Source: Clostridiales bacterium (lineage in GTDB: Bacteria > Bacillota > Clostridia > Oscillospirales > Acutalibacteraceae). From it: a stretch of DNA of 64,000 nucleotides. This document shows positions 1 through 8,998 of the stretch, piece by piece (position 1 is the stretch's first letter; each line of letters begins with the position of its first letter). The notes beneath the pieces are model-generated. The model had not been told where the DNA came from. It worked only from the letters and a program-made list of their open reading frames with translations, and did no database searches. Both the position numbers and the translations under genes were made by a program. Location: NCBI GenBank assembly GCA_012840445.1, contig DULI01000007.1:62001-126000 (forward strand), given 5' to 3'.

Positions 1-1052
1 TAAAAGTTGGTAATGAGCACCGCGACTGTGTATTTGTCAAGGAGCACATCCGGCCCCATCCAAATGCTGATAAACGGGTTTATTAAAACGGCAAAGCAGG
101 TGGCGCAAAAAGATACCAAAAAGTAGTTAAACAATAGCACCCGCTTGAAGACGTCGAAAACGCGCTCCTTGCTCTCGCTGGCGACTAGATTCCCCATGCT
201 GGCGGTAAGCCCGTTGGCAAACTGGTTAAGAAGTTCGGTAACGGTATTTATGATAAGCATGTAGTTAGAATAATAGCCGTTAATAACCGTTCCCAAAAAT
301 TTTGTAATAATTATTGAATCAGTGCCATTTATCAGGTATATTCCAACGCGGTGGTATACAAGCGCCTTAACCTTCTGAACAATGAGTTTTTTGTCTTCGG
401 TGCTGACCTGTTCATTGGCATTTTTCTGGAACGGGTAATGCCTGTCGCAAATTTTATAGCATATATAGCTATCCAGAAAATCCAGCACCACTTTGGCTAA
501 CAAATATGCCACAAAACTGTGGGTGAGCAGGAGTATTACAATCTGCGTTGTGTGAAGCGCAATCAGGTAAATGGTCCTGACAATGGTAACAACATAGCCC
601 TTCTGATCGGCAATGAGCAGGGTCTTTTTATAGGACATTAAATATGAAACCGACGCGCTAAGGACTAACGGGACAAATATTTTTGCAAGAAAAGGCGTGG
701 GGTAATTCTCTTTTATAAAGAATCGCAAAAACGGGATTAGAAGCATTCCGATTACGAAAACAATCAGGGCTATATAACGGTAGATTTTTTTGTACAGAGT
801 CATCAGCGCCGAAATCTGTTTTTGGTTGTTTTCCGCCAAAGGCTTATACAGGCTGTAGGTAATTGCCATCCCTATGCCAAGCTCGGTAAGGCTTAGCATG
901 ATAATTATGGTGTTGAAAAGTGAATTAAGGCCGTAAATTTCGCCGCCTAAAATATCTACAAAAATGCGTTTGGAAACGAGATTCAGCAGGACAGTGACGA
1001 CCTGCATCAGTATTCCAAACAGGGTATTGATAGCTGTCTTCTTCGCCCTCAT
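1..1052 (-). CDS. Polysaccharide flippase (Wzx/MATE-like), 3' end outside window
   Basis: The reading frame starts at the ATG at 1052 and stays open to the window edge, so the C-terminus is missing. The N-terminus reads MRAKKTAINTLFGILMQVV. Many hydrophobic segments follow, as in oligosaccharide flippases of the MVF/MATE superfamily that move lipid-linked repeat units across the cytoplasmic membrane. The start overlaps the stop of the upstream glycosyltransferase as ATGA, so the two are probably translationally coupled. It is the last visible gene of a polysaccharide cluster with three glycosyltransferases and a polymerase-like protein, which supports a Wzx role. The transported repeat unit cannot be told from sequence. 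Confidence 0.85.
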   Translation of the reverse strand, partial: MRAKKTAINTLFGILMQVVTVLLNLVSKRIFVDILGGEIYGLNSLFNTIIIMLSLTELGIGMAITYSLYKPLAENNQKQISALMTLYKKIYRYIALIVFVIGMLLIPFLRFFIKENYPTPFLAKIFVPLVLSASVSYLMSYKKTLLIADQKGYVVTIVRTIYLIALHTTQIVILLLTHSFVAYLLAKVVLDFLDSYICYKICDRHYPFQKNANEQVSTEDKKLIVQKVKALVYHRVGIYLINGTDSIIITKFLGTVINGYYSNYMLIINTVTELLNQFANGLTASMGNLVASESKERVFDVFKRVLLFNYFLVSFCATCFAVLINPFISIWMGPDVLLDKYTVAVLITNF

Positions 1053-2041
1053 TTTTGCCCCTTCGCTCCGCCGATGTTATATGCGTATAAAAAGTCCCCG
1101 GCCCAAACTTTTATGCCCTTAAAAAAGGATTTATAATACATTTTATAGTTGCCAACTTTTAAAGCAAGCAAAAAGTATAGAAGCAAGTTACGGGTATTTA
1201 AAAATTTTAGCCTTAACTTCTCAAATTTAATACACTTTGAAAGCTTCTTTTTTATCGATTGTGTCATATTTTTGTATTCATGAGAGTGCTCGAGTATATA
1301 GGAATGTGCAAAAACTGACTGTTCAAGCCCCCGCTTGCGCTTTTCTATATCCCCAATAAGCCGGGTGCGGGACACTGCCGTAAGAGAGGCATTTTCCCCA
1401 TGGTATCTGTATTTAAAGAGGATTTTATTGACAATATAATTCTTCCCATTCAGGCTTGCCAATATATTTATCAGCCAATCATGGGCCAACAGGTCATCAA
1501 GGTTAATATCGATAAGGCTTGCTTTAAGGCTTGCCCTGAAACAAGTTGCACACCCGCGGATATAGGAACAGCCGATTAGAGACTGCACAGAAACAGGCTC
1601 CATTGCACCGTCGTCTTTTATGTCGACATTAATTATCCCGGGGTTTTCGATATCCTTATTAAAGCTGTCAATCAGTGAATAGCGGGAAGACAGAGCAAGG
1701 ATTTTAGGGTTTTGCAACATAATCCCGTACATGACAGAAACTTTATTGGGCAGCCATATATCGTCCTGGTCTGCAAGGAAAATGATGTCTCCGGTAGTTT
1801 TGGAGATGGCATTAAAAAAATTGCGGCTAAAGCCAAGGTTTTGGGCGTTCTTGTAAACCTTCCAGTTTTCAAGTCCGTTTTCCTTAATAAAACTTTCAGC
1901 CACAATTAAAGTATTGTCGGTGGAGCGGTCATCGCAAATGATAACCTCGTCCACCGGCATATCTTGGTCTAATATTGATTGTAACTGGGATTTAATATAT
2001 TTTTCTCCGTTATATGTCGCTATTGCAACCGATATTTTCAT
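1049..2041 (-). CDS. Family 2 glycosyltransferase (rhamnosyltransferase-like)
   Basis: This 330-residue protein has a GT-A fold start (SVAIATYNGEKYI), the nucleotide-binding CDDRSTDNT segment near residue 37, and an acidic metal-binding DQDD motif at residues 91-94. It lacks membrane segments, so it should act on the cytoplasmic face, adding a sugar from a nucleotide donor to a lipid-linked glycan. Its layout closely parallels the gene at 4591-5586, including the DQDDIW motif at the same residue position and an HG-N motif (HGENAS versus HGNNTI), so the two are probably ancient paralogues. It lies 8 nt after the polymerase-like gene and overlaps the flippase by 4 nt. Donor and acceptor sugars are unknown. 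Confidence 0.85.
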   Translation of the reverse strand: MKISVAIATYNGEKYIKSQLQSILDQDMPVDEVIICDDRSTDNTLIVAESFIKENGLENWKVYKNAQNLGFSRNFFNAISKTTGDIIFLADQDDIWLPNKVSVMYGIMLQNPKILALSSRYSLIDSFNKDIENPGIINVDIKDDGAMEPVSVQSLIGCSYIRGCATCFRASLKASLIDINLDDLLAHDWLINILASLNGKNYIVNKILFKYRYHGENASLTAVSRTRLIGDIEKRKRGLEQSVFAHSYILEHSHEYKNMTQSIKKKLSKCIKFEKLRLKFLNTRNLLLYFLLALKVGNYKMYYKSFFKGIKVWAGDFLYAYNIGGAKGQK

Positions 2042-2049
2042 GTTAGCTC

Positions 2050-3510
2050 CTATTTAACAACGGCATGTGCTGCCAATGGTTTTTTATCTTCAGACAGCTG
2101 TTTAAAGTTTATGCTGTTTTGCTGAACCGTGTCAAGCAGCAGGAACAAAATAAATATCATTCCGTTGGGGGAGAAAAGCAGCGGATTGGTTTGTATTGTG
2201 ACAAAAAAACTGACAGCAATGGCAAACCACACCGCAAAATTGCGCAGATTTTCCTTGTATTTGGAGTATGCTGCAATTACCATAGACAGGGCAAATATTA
2301 CCCACACACAGGCTCCTGCAATCCCTATTTTCATCAAGAGCGCAAAAAAGGTCATTTCATATGAAAACACCGCATTTTCGGACCGCAAATAACCCTCGAT
2401 GTAACTTCCGTAACCGTGGCCAACAATTGGATGTTCACGCCACTTTTCCAGCAGCTTTTGGGCCTGTTCGAGTTTAATGTTATTTGATATATAGGCGCCA
2501 TACTGGTCAAGATACGGGTCCCAGGTGTTCTCTGGGTCGCTCGGTATTTCGCTTGAGGTTAAGGGTTCGGATGAAATGAATGCATACAAAAGGCGGTTAA
2601 GTACAGCTCCTTGGAAAACCGTGAAGTTTAAAAATATCGTAACGCACAGGCTTGCCAGCAAAATTTTTACTGCGCTGTGGTTCTGTTGGTTTTTTATATA
2701 CTCATAAATAATCAATAAAATTATTATAAATACTCCTGCAAAGATGCCAAACCAGAGCGATTTTAAAAATGTGCAAAGAATTGCAAAGGTAAACACAAAT
2801 ACATACAGATATTTAGAAAAACGGTTTTTAAAGTCGTAGTTAAACAACAAGAAAAATCCAATACACAACGAAACTGAATTTGTGGTTACCACCCTTATGA
2901 TTCCATAGCCCTTAATCCATTCTCCCCTTTGAAACATACCGTTTGTGGCATTTTCCAAAAAGGTATAAATGCTGACAGCAAAATTCGGGTTTATAGATTC
3001 CCCGACCCACATAAATATGTGCCATATTGATACTGCAAAGGATGCGAAAAATATGGTTTTATAGATAAATCTGAGGTTAAATTCTTTCATCCGTATTAAA
3101 ATGGCAACTGGAAAATAGACAAGAAGCATTGCCAGCCTGCCGGCGTCGGTAAAAGCCTGACCAGGATTGTTCCCGTAAATATGAGGTATAATATATATCC
3201 AAATCAGGTTGCAGGCAAGAAAACCCAAAAAGATAAAGTCAACCGGACTGACATAAAAAAAAATATTATGTAGTTTTTTAGAGAAAGGGAATATTTTTAT
3301 ACCGTAATACAGCATGCAAACAACTAAATGCACACAGGTACACACAAAAGTTAAAACCATTGTAATGGTCCTTAATTCTTCATTAAAAATATAAAGCGCC
3401 AGCGCCGAATGCTGAAACAGATTGTATGCCAAATACACAATAATGGTAAATTGAGATACTTTTCCACTTATATTTTTAATATTAGCTAATGAGGCTCTTT
3501 TCACTTCCAT
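2050..3510 (-). CDS. O-antigen ligase/polymerase-like membrane protein (Wzy type)
   Basis: This 486-residue protein is dominated by hydrophobic segments, roughly 11-12, with one larger loop around residues 300-370. The loop is followed by a PIVGHGYGSYIEGY stretch typical of the Wzy_C/O-antigen ligase family, where the extracytoplasmic loop holds the active site. In Firmicute capsule or exopolysaccharide clusters such proteins polymerise flipped repeat units outside the membrane. It sits between two glycosyltransferases, 5 nt after one and 8 nt before the next, and upstream of the flippase, giving a near-complete Wzx/Wzy set. Sequence alone does not separate polymerase from ligase; polymerase is more likely because no lipid A is expected. 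Confidence 0.75.
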   Translation of the reverse strand: MEVKRASLANIKNISGKVSQFTIIVYLAYNLFQHSALALYIFNEELRTITMVLTFVCTCVHLVVCMLYYGIKIFPFSKKLHNIFFYVSPVDFIFLGFLACNLIWIYIIPHIYGNNPGQAFTDAGRLAMLLVYFPVAILIRMKEFNLRFIYKTIFFASFAVSIWHIFMWVGESINPNFAVSIYTFLENATNGMFQRGEWIKGYGIIRVVTTNSVSLCIGFFLLFNYDFKNRFSKYLYVFVFTFAILCTFLKSLWFGIFAGVFIIILLIIYEYIKNQQNHSAVKILLASLCVTIFLNFTVFQGAVLNRLLYAFISSEPLTSSEIPSDPENTWDPYLDQYGAYISNNIKLEQAQKLLEKWREHPIVGHGYGSYIEGYLRSENAVFSYEMTFFALLMKIGIAGACVWVIFALSMVIAAYSKYKENLRNFAVWFAIAVSFFVTIQTNPLLFSPNGMIFILFLLLDTVQQNSINFKQLSEDKKPLAAHAVVK

Positions 3511-3515
3511 TAAAC

Positions 3516-4568
3516 TTATCCCTCTTTAATTTTCGTAAATAATTTCTTCATCCTATATTTTAAGACAAACATTATTCTGCAAAAGCAATATATCAATAAT
3601 ACATTTTTGCTCTTTGCCAAGAAAATGATAAGGTTGTCTTTTTTATTATTACCTTTGCAGTTGTTTGCTGCTTTGGAAAATGTATTGGAGTTTATTTTTT
3701 TTAAAATAAATTCCCTACGGCTATTAAAGGTTGGAAAATCGGAAGACGGGAAAAAAAGGTCTATAAAACAAGAAAAAACCGATTTTATATAATAAAAATT
3801 ATTAAACTCAACCAGTTCTTTCCTAATATTTTCAAAACTTGAAATGTATTGATAAATAGTGTTGTATCTTGCGGTTAAATAGTCGATTTTTAAAGGCTGA
3901 AAAGATTTTGTAATACTAAAATCCCTTTGCCGGTAATGATAAAAGCATTTGTCTGATATGACAATTTTTTTTAAAAATGGCAGCAACCTAAAGTTAAACT
4001 CGGTATCCTCGAACAGTTCGCCCTCCGGCATCCTGACGCCGGAATCCCTGATGGTTGACAACCTGTACAATTTATTGCAGCATGAATCAATTAAATGTTT
4101 GGATTTTAGTTCTATTAATACATCTAAAATCTCTTCATGGCTGAAAATTATTTTATTTTCAGTGCAGACAGTAGAGCTGTAAACAACAGTACCGTTTTGT
4201 TCAACGTCGTGATAAAAACCGCACATTACCATATCAGCGTTGTGGAGTGTTATAGAGTTATACATAAATTCCAGTGCGGGAGGGTCCAAATAATCATCAG
4301 AATCTATAAAGCAAATATACTCGCCAGCTGCTACATCAATGCCAAGGTTTCTGGTAATTGAAGGACCAGAGTTCGGCCTGTGGTAAACTTTTATTCTGCT
4401 ATCTTTGGCTGCAAGCCGGTCGCATAAATCTGCACTTGAATCGGTTGAACCATCATTTATAAGTAGGATTTCAATATCTTTAAAGGTTTGATTAATAACC
4501 GAGTCCACACATTCTTCCAAATACTTTTCAGCATTATAAACCGGCAACACTACCGTTATTATCGGCAT
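3516..4568 (-). CDS. Family 2 glycosyltransferase (EpsH/WcaA-like)
   Basis: This 350-residue protein begins with the classic GT2 signature TVVLPVYNAEKYLEECVDS. The nucleotide-binding segment INDGSTD lies at residues 38-44 and the metal-binding DSDD at residues 89-92. The C-terminal third is basic and partly hydrophobic, suggesting peripheral membrane association. It belongs to the large group of capsule and exopolysaccharide transferases and differs from the two DQDD paralogues in the same cluster, so it probably adds a different sugar. It is read from the promoter at 5624-5652 together with its neighbours. The exact linkage is unknown. Confidence 0.85.
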   Translation of the reverse strand: MPIITVVLPVYNAEKYLEECVDSVINQTFKDIEILLINDGSTDSSADLCDRLAAKDSRIKVYHRPNSGPSITRNLGIDVAAGEYICFIDSDDYLDPPALEFMYNSITLHNADMVMCGFYHDVEQNGTVVYSSTVCTENKIIFSHEEILDVLIELKSKHLIDSCCNKLYRLSTIRDSGVRMPEGELFEDTEFNFRLLPFLKKIVISDKCFYHYRQRDFSITKSFQPLKIDYLTARYNTIYQYISSFENIRKELVEFNNFYYIKSVFSCFIDLFFPSSDFPTFNSRREFILKKINSNTFSKAANNCKGNNKKDNLIIFLAKSKNVLLIYCFCRIMFVLKYRMKKLFTKIKEG

Positions 4569-4590
4569 AATCGGCTCCCTTCAGTGTTGG

Positions 4591-5586
4591 CTATTTTTTC
4601 TTTAGACCGGTTATATAAAATAAATCACCAACAGTACTTCTTAGCGATTTTAATGGTTTGTCGTAAATAAAAAAAACATCCTTAAAAAGAAAAAACCATG
4701 ATATCAAGCTATTATTGTTTATACATTTTTGTCTGTTTTTTGTATATGATTTTAGATGAATGGCAAACTTTTTACCACTTTTGCCGAGCTTGTCAAATAT
4801 AAATGGTTTTAATAAAAATTCGGATAAACCAATCTGCTCGTTAAGAATATTTAATCTTTGTATAAAATTTCCTCTAAATTTAAAACCATTAATGTGTTTT
4901 AACGAGAGACCGATTGTATTATTACCGTGAAGCCTGTAAGAAATCAAAGGTTTGTTGTAAAAAAACAATCCGCCGCTTAAAGCCGAATAGATATTTATTT
5001 CCCAATCGTGTGGAAGCAAATGTTTAGTATTCTGCAGATAAATGTCTTTAATCTTGGACCTGAAAGCTACTGTGCAACCTGGAGAAATGTTCCGTCTGAT
5101 AATGCTGTTTAGGTCTATATTTACAATATCATTCGGTTTTATGTCGAAAAAAATAAGGTTGTTATTGGACATTCCCCTTTTATTTTCTGATTGCAGCGGC
5201 TTGTCCTCGTCGTCTATAAATACAAAAGAGGTATTAATGCAATCAACTTTAGGGTTGCCAATAAAAATATTTTCGATTGTTTCAAATTTTTCGTTGTGCC
5301 AGATATCGTCCTGGTCGCATAAAAAAATAATATCGCCATCGGTTAAAGATATTGCCTTGCAAAAATTTTTCTTGTATCCAAGATTAGATTCATTTATTTC
5401 AAAGTGCCAGTCAAGCTGATATTCTTTGATAAAATCCCTGACGATTTGCGGCGTAGAATCGGTAGAGCAGTCGTCAATTATTATTACCTGGTCAGGTCTG
5501 CGGGTTTGTTCGTACAAAGATTTTAACTGTTTGTAGACGAATTTCTCCCCATTGTAGGTTGTCATAGCGACGGAAAGTTTATACAT
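4591..5586 (-). CDS. Family 2 glycosyltransferase, first gene of the polysaccharide cluster
   Basis: The protein of 331 residues carries LSVAMTTYNGEKF, a DDCSTDST nucleotide-binding segment and DQDD at residues 91-94, as in GT-A glycosyltransferases. An in-frame ATG exists further upstream at 5682, but that codon lies inside the rplQ terminator and upstream of the promoter at 5624-5652. Another ATG at 5613 would be only about 4 nt after the predicted transcript start. The ATG at 5586 (MYKLSVAM) is therefore preferred, and it places the GT2 motif at the same position as in the paralogue at 1049-2041. No strong Shine-Dalgarno precedes it. Substrate unknown. Confidence 0.85.
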   Translation of the reverse strand: MYKLSVAMTTYNGEKFVYKQLKSLYEQTRRPDQVIIIDDCSTDSTPQIVRDFIKEYQLDWHFEINESNLGYKKNFCKAISLTDGDIIFLCDQDDIWHNEKFETIENIFIGNPKVDCINTSFVFIDDEDKPLQSENKRGMSNNNLIFFDIKPNDIVNIDLNSIIRRNISPGCTVAFRSKIKDIYLQNTKHLLPHDWEINIYSALSGGLFFYNKPLISYRLHGNNTIGLSLKHINGFKFRGNFIQRLNILNEQIGLSEFLLKPFIFDKLGKSGKKFAIHLKSYTKNRQKCINNNSLISWFFLFKDVFFIYDKPLKSLRSTVGDLFYITGLKKK

Positions 5587-5623
5587 AGGATCTACCGTGC
5601 CTTTTACAATCATATCAAAGCAT

Positions 5624-5652
5624 ATTATACAATAGCAGATTCCATCTTTCAA
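5624..5652 (-). promoter_or_regulatory. Promoter of the polysaccharide cluster
   Basis: On the minus strand a -35 TTGAAA (5647-5652), a 17-bp spacer and a perfect -10 TATAAT (5624-5629) precede the glycosyltransferase at 5586. Transcription should begin near 5617. The promoter lies just downstream of the rplQ terminator, so the polysaccharide genes form a separate transcription unit. Confidence 0.75.
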
Positions 5653-5680
5653 CAAGAATTTTGTTAAAGCTGGAAGCTCC

Positions 5681-5720
5681 AAAAATTCAGGCTGCTATCA
5701 GTATGACAGCAGCCTGAAAA
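5681..5720 (-). terminator. Intrinsic terminator of the ribosomal superoperon
   Basis: An inverted repeat CAGGCTGCT (5688-5696) and AGCAGCCTG (5708-5716) follows the rplQ stop codon on the minus strand. A T run corresponding to plus-strand 5681-5685 follows it. This is a standard rho-independent terminator and separates the ribosomal genes from the polysaccharide cluster. Confidence 0.9.
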
Positions 5721-5722
5721 AT

Positions 5723-6064
5723 TTATACGAGTTCAATAATAGCCATCTCCGCGGCGTCTCCGCGGCGGGGGCCAGTCCTGACGATACGGCAGTATCCCCC
5801 GTTCCTATCTGCATATTTGGGAGCAATTTCATCAAAAAGCTTTTTGACGACTCCCTCTTTGGTAATAAAAGCCAAAGCCTTACGTTTGTTATGCAGGCTA
5901 TTATCCTTCGCGAGTGTAATATATTTCTCGGCCAACGAACGAACCTCTTTTGCCCGTGTTACGGTAGTCTCAATCCTACCCTTTTCAAGCAGGTAGGTAA
6001 CCATAGCACGCAACATAGCTGTTCTGTGATCGGTGGTTCTTCCGAGCTTTCTGGTACCGGGCAT
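5723..6064 (-). CDS. rplQ: Ribosomal protein L17
   Basis: The 113-residue product opens with [19 protein letters not shown], the L17 signature, and has the short bacterial length. L17 binds 23S rRNA near the polypeptide exit tunnel of the large subunit. As in most bacteria it is the last gene of the alpha operon, directly after rpoA, and a strong terminator follows it. A GGAGTGAG Shine-Dalgarno precedes the ATG. Confidence 0.98.
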   Translation of the reverse strand: MPGTRKLGRTTDHRTAMLRAMVTYLLEKGRIETTVTRAKEVRSLAEKYITLAKDNSLHNKRKALAFITKEGVVKKLFDEIAPKYADRNGGYCRIVRTGPRRGDAAEMAIIELV

Positions 6065-6093
6065 TTATACTCACTCCTTTAGTTGGAAAACCA

Positions 6094-7044
6094 TTATTCA
6101 TCGTCGCTACTTTTGAGTTTCAAGCCAAGCGAAGCAAGCTTGGTAATAACTTCTTCTAAGGATTTGCGTCCGAGATTCCGGACCTTCATCATGTCTTCTT
6201 CGGTCCGATTTATCAGATCTTCAACCGTATTTATACCAGCACGCTTTAAGCAGTTGAAGCTTCTGACTGAAAGGTCAAGCTCTTCAATGGTCATCTCAAG
6301 TGTTTTTTCCTTCTCTTTGTCGCCCTTTTCAACCATTATTTCGGCGTCAGAGGCTTCAGCGGAAAGATCTACAAACAGATTGAGATGCTCAGTGAGGATC
6401 TTGGCAGCTAACGATACCGCTTCCTTGGCCGAAATGGTACCGTTAGTCATTACTTCAAGGGTTAGCCGGTCATAGTCGGTTACCTGTCCGACACGCGTGT
6501 TTTCAATGGTGTAGTTGGCCTTAATAACTGGTGTATACATCGAATCGACCGGTATCACGCCAATAACATGCGGATTGGGCTTGTTACGTTCAGCTGGTAC
6601 ATATCCCCTGCCCTTTTCAAGGGTCATTTCCATGTTGAGCCTGGCGCCTTCTCCCAGAGTAGCTATATGCAGATCGGGGCAGAGAATCTCAACCTCAGAA
6701 TCAGCCTTGACGGATGCACCAGTTACCTCGCAGGGGCCTTCCGCTTCGATATATACGGTTTTGGGGCCATCGCCGTGAATCTTGGCACGGAAGCCTTTAA
6801 TGTTAAGAATGATTTCAGTTACATCCTCTTTAACACCCGGGATTGTGGAAAACTCATGCAGCACCCCATCAATTTTGACAGTGGTAACCGCAACACCGGG
6901 TAAGGATGATAAAAGAACACGACGCAGGCTGTTGCCTATTGTTGTACCGTAACCACTCTCAAGCGGTTCTATTATAAATTTGCCGTATGTCCCATCGGAT
7001 TTCAGATCAATTATTTCGATTTTGGGCTTTTCAATCTCAATCAT
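6094..7044 (-). CDS. rpoA: RNA polymerase alpha subunit
   Basis: The 316-residue protein has the alpha N-terminal domain with [20 protein letters not shown], which nucleates assembly of the beta and beta' subunits. A linker follows, then a C-terminal domain from about residue 245 with the helix-hairpin-helix segments [16 protein letters not shown] and LGRKSLEEV that contact UP elements and activators. It lies between rpsD and rplQ as usual. The 130-bp gap before it is unusually long for this operon and contains a nested inverted repeat (7067-7152), the only obvious local candidate for separate control of rpoA and rplQ. Confidence 0.98.
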   Translation of the reverse strand: MIEIEKPKIEIIDLKSDGTYGKFIIEPLESGYGTTIGNSLRRVLLSSLPGVAVTTVKIDGVLHEFSTIPGVKEDVTEIILNIKGFRAKIHGDGPKTVYIEAEGPCEVTGASVKADSEVEILCPDLHIATLGEGARLNMEMTLEKGRGYVPAERNKPNPHVIGVIPVDSMYTPVIKANYTIENTRVGQVTDYDRLTLEVMTNGTISAKEAVSLAAKILTEHLNLFVDLSAEASDAEIMVEKGDKEKEKTLEMTIEELDLSVRSFNCLKRAGINTVEDLINRTEEDMMKVRNLGRKSLEEVITKLASLGLKLKSSDDE

Positions 7045-7066
7045 TTAAAGCTCCCTTTCTCCGCGC

Positions 7067-7152
7067 TATACAAAGTATTGTGGTTACTATAATACTTGCG
7101 CGGTAAATAGTTATAGTAACCGGTTAAACTTAGAAACCTAATACTTTGTATA
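7067..7152. repeat. Nested perfect inverted repeats between rpsD and rpoA
   Basis: The outer arms TATACAAAGTATT (7067-7079) and AATACTTTGTATA (7140-7152) are perfect 13-bp inverted copies. Inside lies a second perfect pair, GGTTACTATAA (7082-7092) and TTATAGTAACC (7111-7121). The RNA could fold into one long interrupted stem ending just before the rpoA ribosome binding site. It lacks a T run in either direction, so it is not a classic terminator. A regulatory mRNA hairpin, an RNase processing site or a small repeat element are all possible. Confidence 0.8.
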
Positions 7153-7174
7153 TAGGGTTATTCTATTAGTCTGA

Positions 7175-7801
7175 TTACTTGGAGTAATACTCAACAATAA
7201 GCTGTTCATCGACAGGTGCATCGATTTGATCGCGCTCAGGCAGATTGATGATCCTGGCCTCAAAAGTATCGTGATTGTAGTCAATCCATTGAGGTACCGG
7301 TCTGCCAGCGTTCTTTTCAATGATTTCCTTAAACTTTTCACTATCACGGCTGTTCTGGCTTAATGAAACAACATCTCCGGCGCTGAGCAGATAGGACGGA
7401 ATGTTAACGCGTTTCCCATTAACCTCAAAATGGCCGTGGGTTACGAGCATTCTGGCTTCTGCCCTTGAAGAAGCGAGACCGATTCTGTATACCACATTAT
7501 CTAAACGGCTTTCAAGAATGCGCAGCAGGTTTTCGCCGGTAATGCCAGGTTTGCGCTCGGCCATTTCAAAATACCGGACAAACTGCCTTTCAAGTACGCC
7601 ATAGTAACGCCTTGCTTTCTGTTTAGCACGAAGCTGAAGCCCGTATTCCGAAGATTTCTTTCTTCCGCGCCCATGTTGGCCAGGAGCATAATTTCTACGG
7701 GCTACCGAACATTTATCAGAATAGCAGCGCTCACCTTTAAGGAACAGCTTCTGTCCTTCACGGCGGCACAATCTGCAAACAGGTCCTGTATATCTCGCCA
7801 T
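7175..7801 (-). CDS. rpsD: Ribosomal protein S4, zinc-binding form
   Basis: The 208-residue protein begins [16 protein letters not shown] and carries four cysteines at residues 9, 12, 26 and 31, the zinc-binding form of S4. The S4 RNA-binding domain follows in the middle ([22 protein letters not shown]). S4 is a primary 16S rRNA binder that starts small-subunit assembly and acts as a translational repressor of the alpha operon in several bacteria. It lies between rpsK and rpoA. The nested repeat downstream could be involved in such control, but there is no direct evidence. Confidence 0.98.
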   Translation of the reverse strand: MARYTGPVCRLCRREGQKLFLKGERCYSDKCSVARRNYAPGQHGRGRKKSSEYGLQLRAKQKARRYYGVLERQFVRYFEMAERKPGITGENLLRILESRLDNVVYRIGLASSRAEARMLVTHGHFEVNGKRVNIPSYLLSAGDVVSLSQNSRDSEKFKEIIEKNAGRPVPQWIDYNHDTFEARIINLPERDQIDAPVDEQLIVEYYSK

Positions 7802-7815
7802 CTAATACACCTCCA

Positions 7816-8214
7816 TTAAATACGTCTTCTTTTTGGCGGACGACATCCGTTGTGAGGAATCGGGGTGACGTCTTTAATCATATTGACCTCAAGTCCAGCC
7901 GACTGAAGTGCACGAATGGCAGCTTCACGACCGGCTCCGGGGCCTTTAACAAATACTTCAACAGATCTAAGACCATGTTCCATCGCAGCTTTTGCCGCCG
8001 CTTCTGCCGCACTTTGTGCCGCAAACGGGGTGGATTTCCTTGAACCCCTAAACCCTAGCCCACCAGCAGAGGCCCAGGAAATTGTATTGCCCTGAACATC
8101 TGTAATGGTAACTATGGTATTGTTGAAGGTCGACTGAATATGTGCAGCACCGTGTTCAATATTCTTCTTTTCACGGCGTCTGCGGGTTGCTGTAGATTTA
8201 CCCTTTGTTGCCAT
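7816..8214 (-). CDS. rpsK: Ribosomal protein S11
   Basis: The 132-residue protein contains [18 protein letters not shown] and the C-terminal [17 protein letters not shown], both diagnostic of S11. S11 lines the platform of the small subunit and helps form the mRNA path near the E site. It is placed between rpsM and rpsD with about 15-nt gaps, the standard alpha-operon order, and shows nothing unusual. Confidence 0.98.
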   Translation of the reverse strand: MATKGKSTATRRRREKKNIEHGAAHIQSTFNNTIVTITDVQGNTISWASAGGLGFRGSRKSTPFAAQSAAEAAAKAAMEHGLRSVEVFVKGPGAGREAAIRALQSAGLEVNMIKDVTPIPHNGCRPPKRRRI

Positions 8215-8229
8215 TTAATTTCCTCCCGC

Positions 8230-8598
8230 TTATTTCTTTTTGTTAGCTATCGTTTTCTTGGGACCTTTGCGTGTGCGAGCGTTGGTCTTAGTGCGCTGTC
8301 CTCTGACTGGGAGCCCCTTGCGGTGACGAATACCACGATAACTGCCAATTTCAATAAGCCTTTTAATGTCAAGCGCTACAGAACGGCGAAGGTCACCTTC
8401 AACATGAAGGTTTCTGTCGATGTATTCACGAAGCTTGGAGACTTCGTCTTCTGTCAAATCTTTAACTCTGGTATCAGGATTAACCCCTGTCGCAGCAAGA
8501 ATGTCGTTTGCTGTCTTACGGCCAATACCGTAAATATAGGTTAAGCCTATTTCTACCCGTTTGTCCCTGGGCAGATCAACACCACTTATACGCGCCAT
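8230..8598 (-). CDS. rpsM: Ribosomal protein S13
   Basis: The 122-residue product starts [19 protein letters not shown] and ends with the basic tail [21 protein letters not shown], as expected for S13. The protein sits in the head of the small subunit and contacts the large subunit and P-site tRNA. It lies directly after rpmJ in the usual infA-rpmJ-rpsM-rpsK-rpsD order. Confidence 0.98.
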   Translation of the reverse strand: MARISGVDLPRDKRVEIGLTYIYGIGRKTANDILAATGVNPDTRVKDLTEDEVSKLREYIDRNLHVEGDLRRSVALDIKRLIEIGSYRGIRHRKGLPVRGQRTKTNARTRKGPKKTIANKKK

Positions 8599-8633
8599 TT
8601 TTCAATGCACCTCCACATTACTGATAGCGCAGG

Positions 8634-8747
8634 TTAACCCTGGCGCTGCTTGTGCTTGGGATTTTCACAGATTACCCTGATTCTTCCCTTGCGCTTAATA
8701 ATTTTACATTTATCGCAAATTTTCTTAACAGAAGGTCTGACTTTCAT
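8634..8747 (-). CDS. rpmJ: Ribosomal protein L36, zinc-binding form
   Basis: A 37-codon gene lies between infA and rpsM. The protein starts [20 protein letters not shown] and ends NPKHKQRQG, matching L36 along its whole length. The CDKC pair with the later Cys and His forms the single zinc site of the C+ type. An AGGAGG Shine-Dalgarno precedes the ATG. L36 stabilises the large subunit near the factor-binding region. Confidence 0.97.
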   Translation of the reverse strand: MKVRPSVKKICDKCKIIKRKGRIRVICENPKHKQRQG

Positions 8748-8779
8748 TTTGGTTTATACCTCCTTTAATAAAACTGACA

Positions 8780-8998
8780 CTATTTGTAACGCCATGTGAT
8801 GCGTCCACGTGTCAGGTCATAGGGTGACATTTCTACGGTGACTTTATCCCCGGGCAGTATGCGAATAAAATTCATTCTGAGTTTTCCGGAGATATGAGCT
8901 AAAATTGTATGACCACCTTGAATTTCCACCTTGAACATTGCGTTGGGCAATGCTTCAACAATGGTACCCTCAACCTCGATCATATCCTGCTTGGACAT
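8780..8998 (-). CDS. infA: Translation initiation factor IF-1
   Basis: The 72-residue protein [19 protein letters not shown] has the S1-like OB fold and full IF-1 length, ending [17 protein letters not shown]-1 binds the A site of the small subunit and modulates IF-2 and IF-3 during initiation. Its start codon abuts the stop of the KOW-domain gene (8998/8999), implying coupled translation. The operon position between map and rpmJ is typical of Firmicutes. Confidence 0.98.
   Translation of the reverse strand: MSKQDMIEVEGTIVEALPNAMFKVEIQGGHTILAHISGKLRMNFIRILPGDKVTVEMSPYDLTRGRITWRYK

Noticed and set aside
5587-5682. N-terminal extension of the glycosyltransferase at 4591-5586
   Set aside because: The upstream ATG lies inside the rplQ terminator and upstream of the predicted promoter, so it should not be in the transcript.
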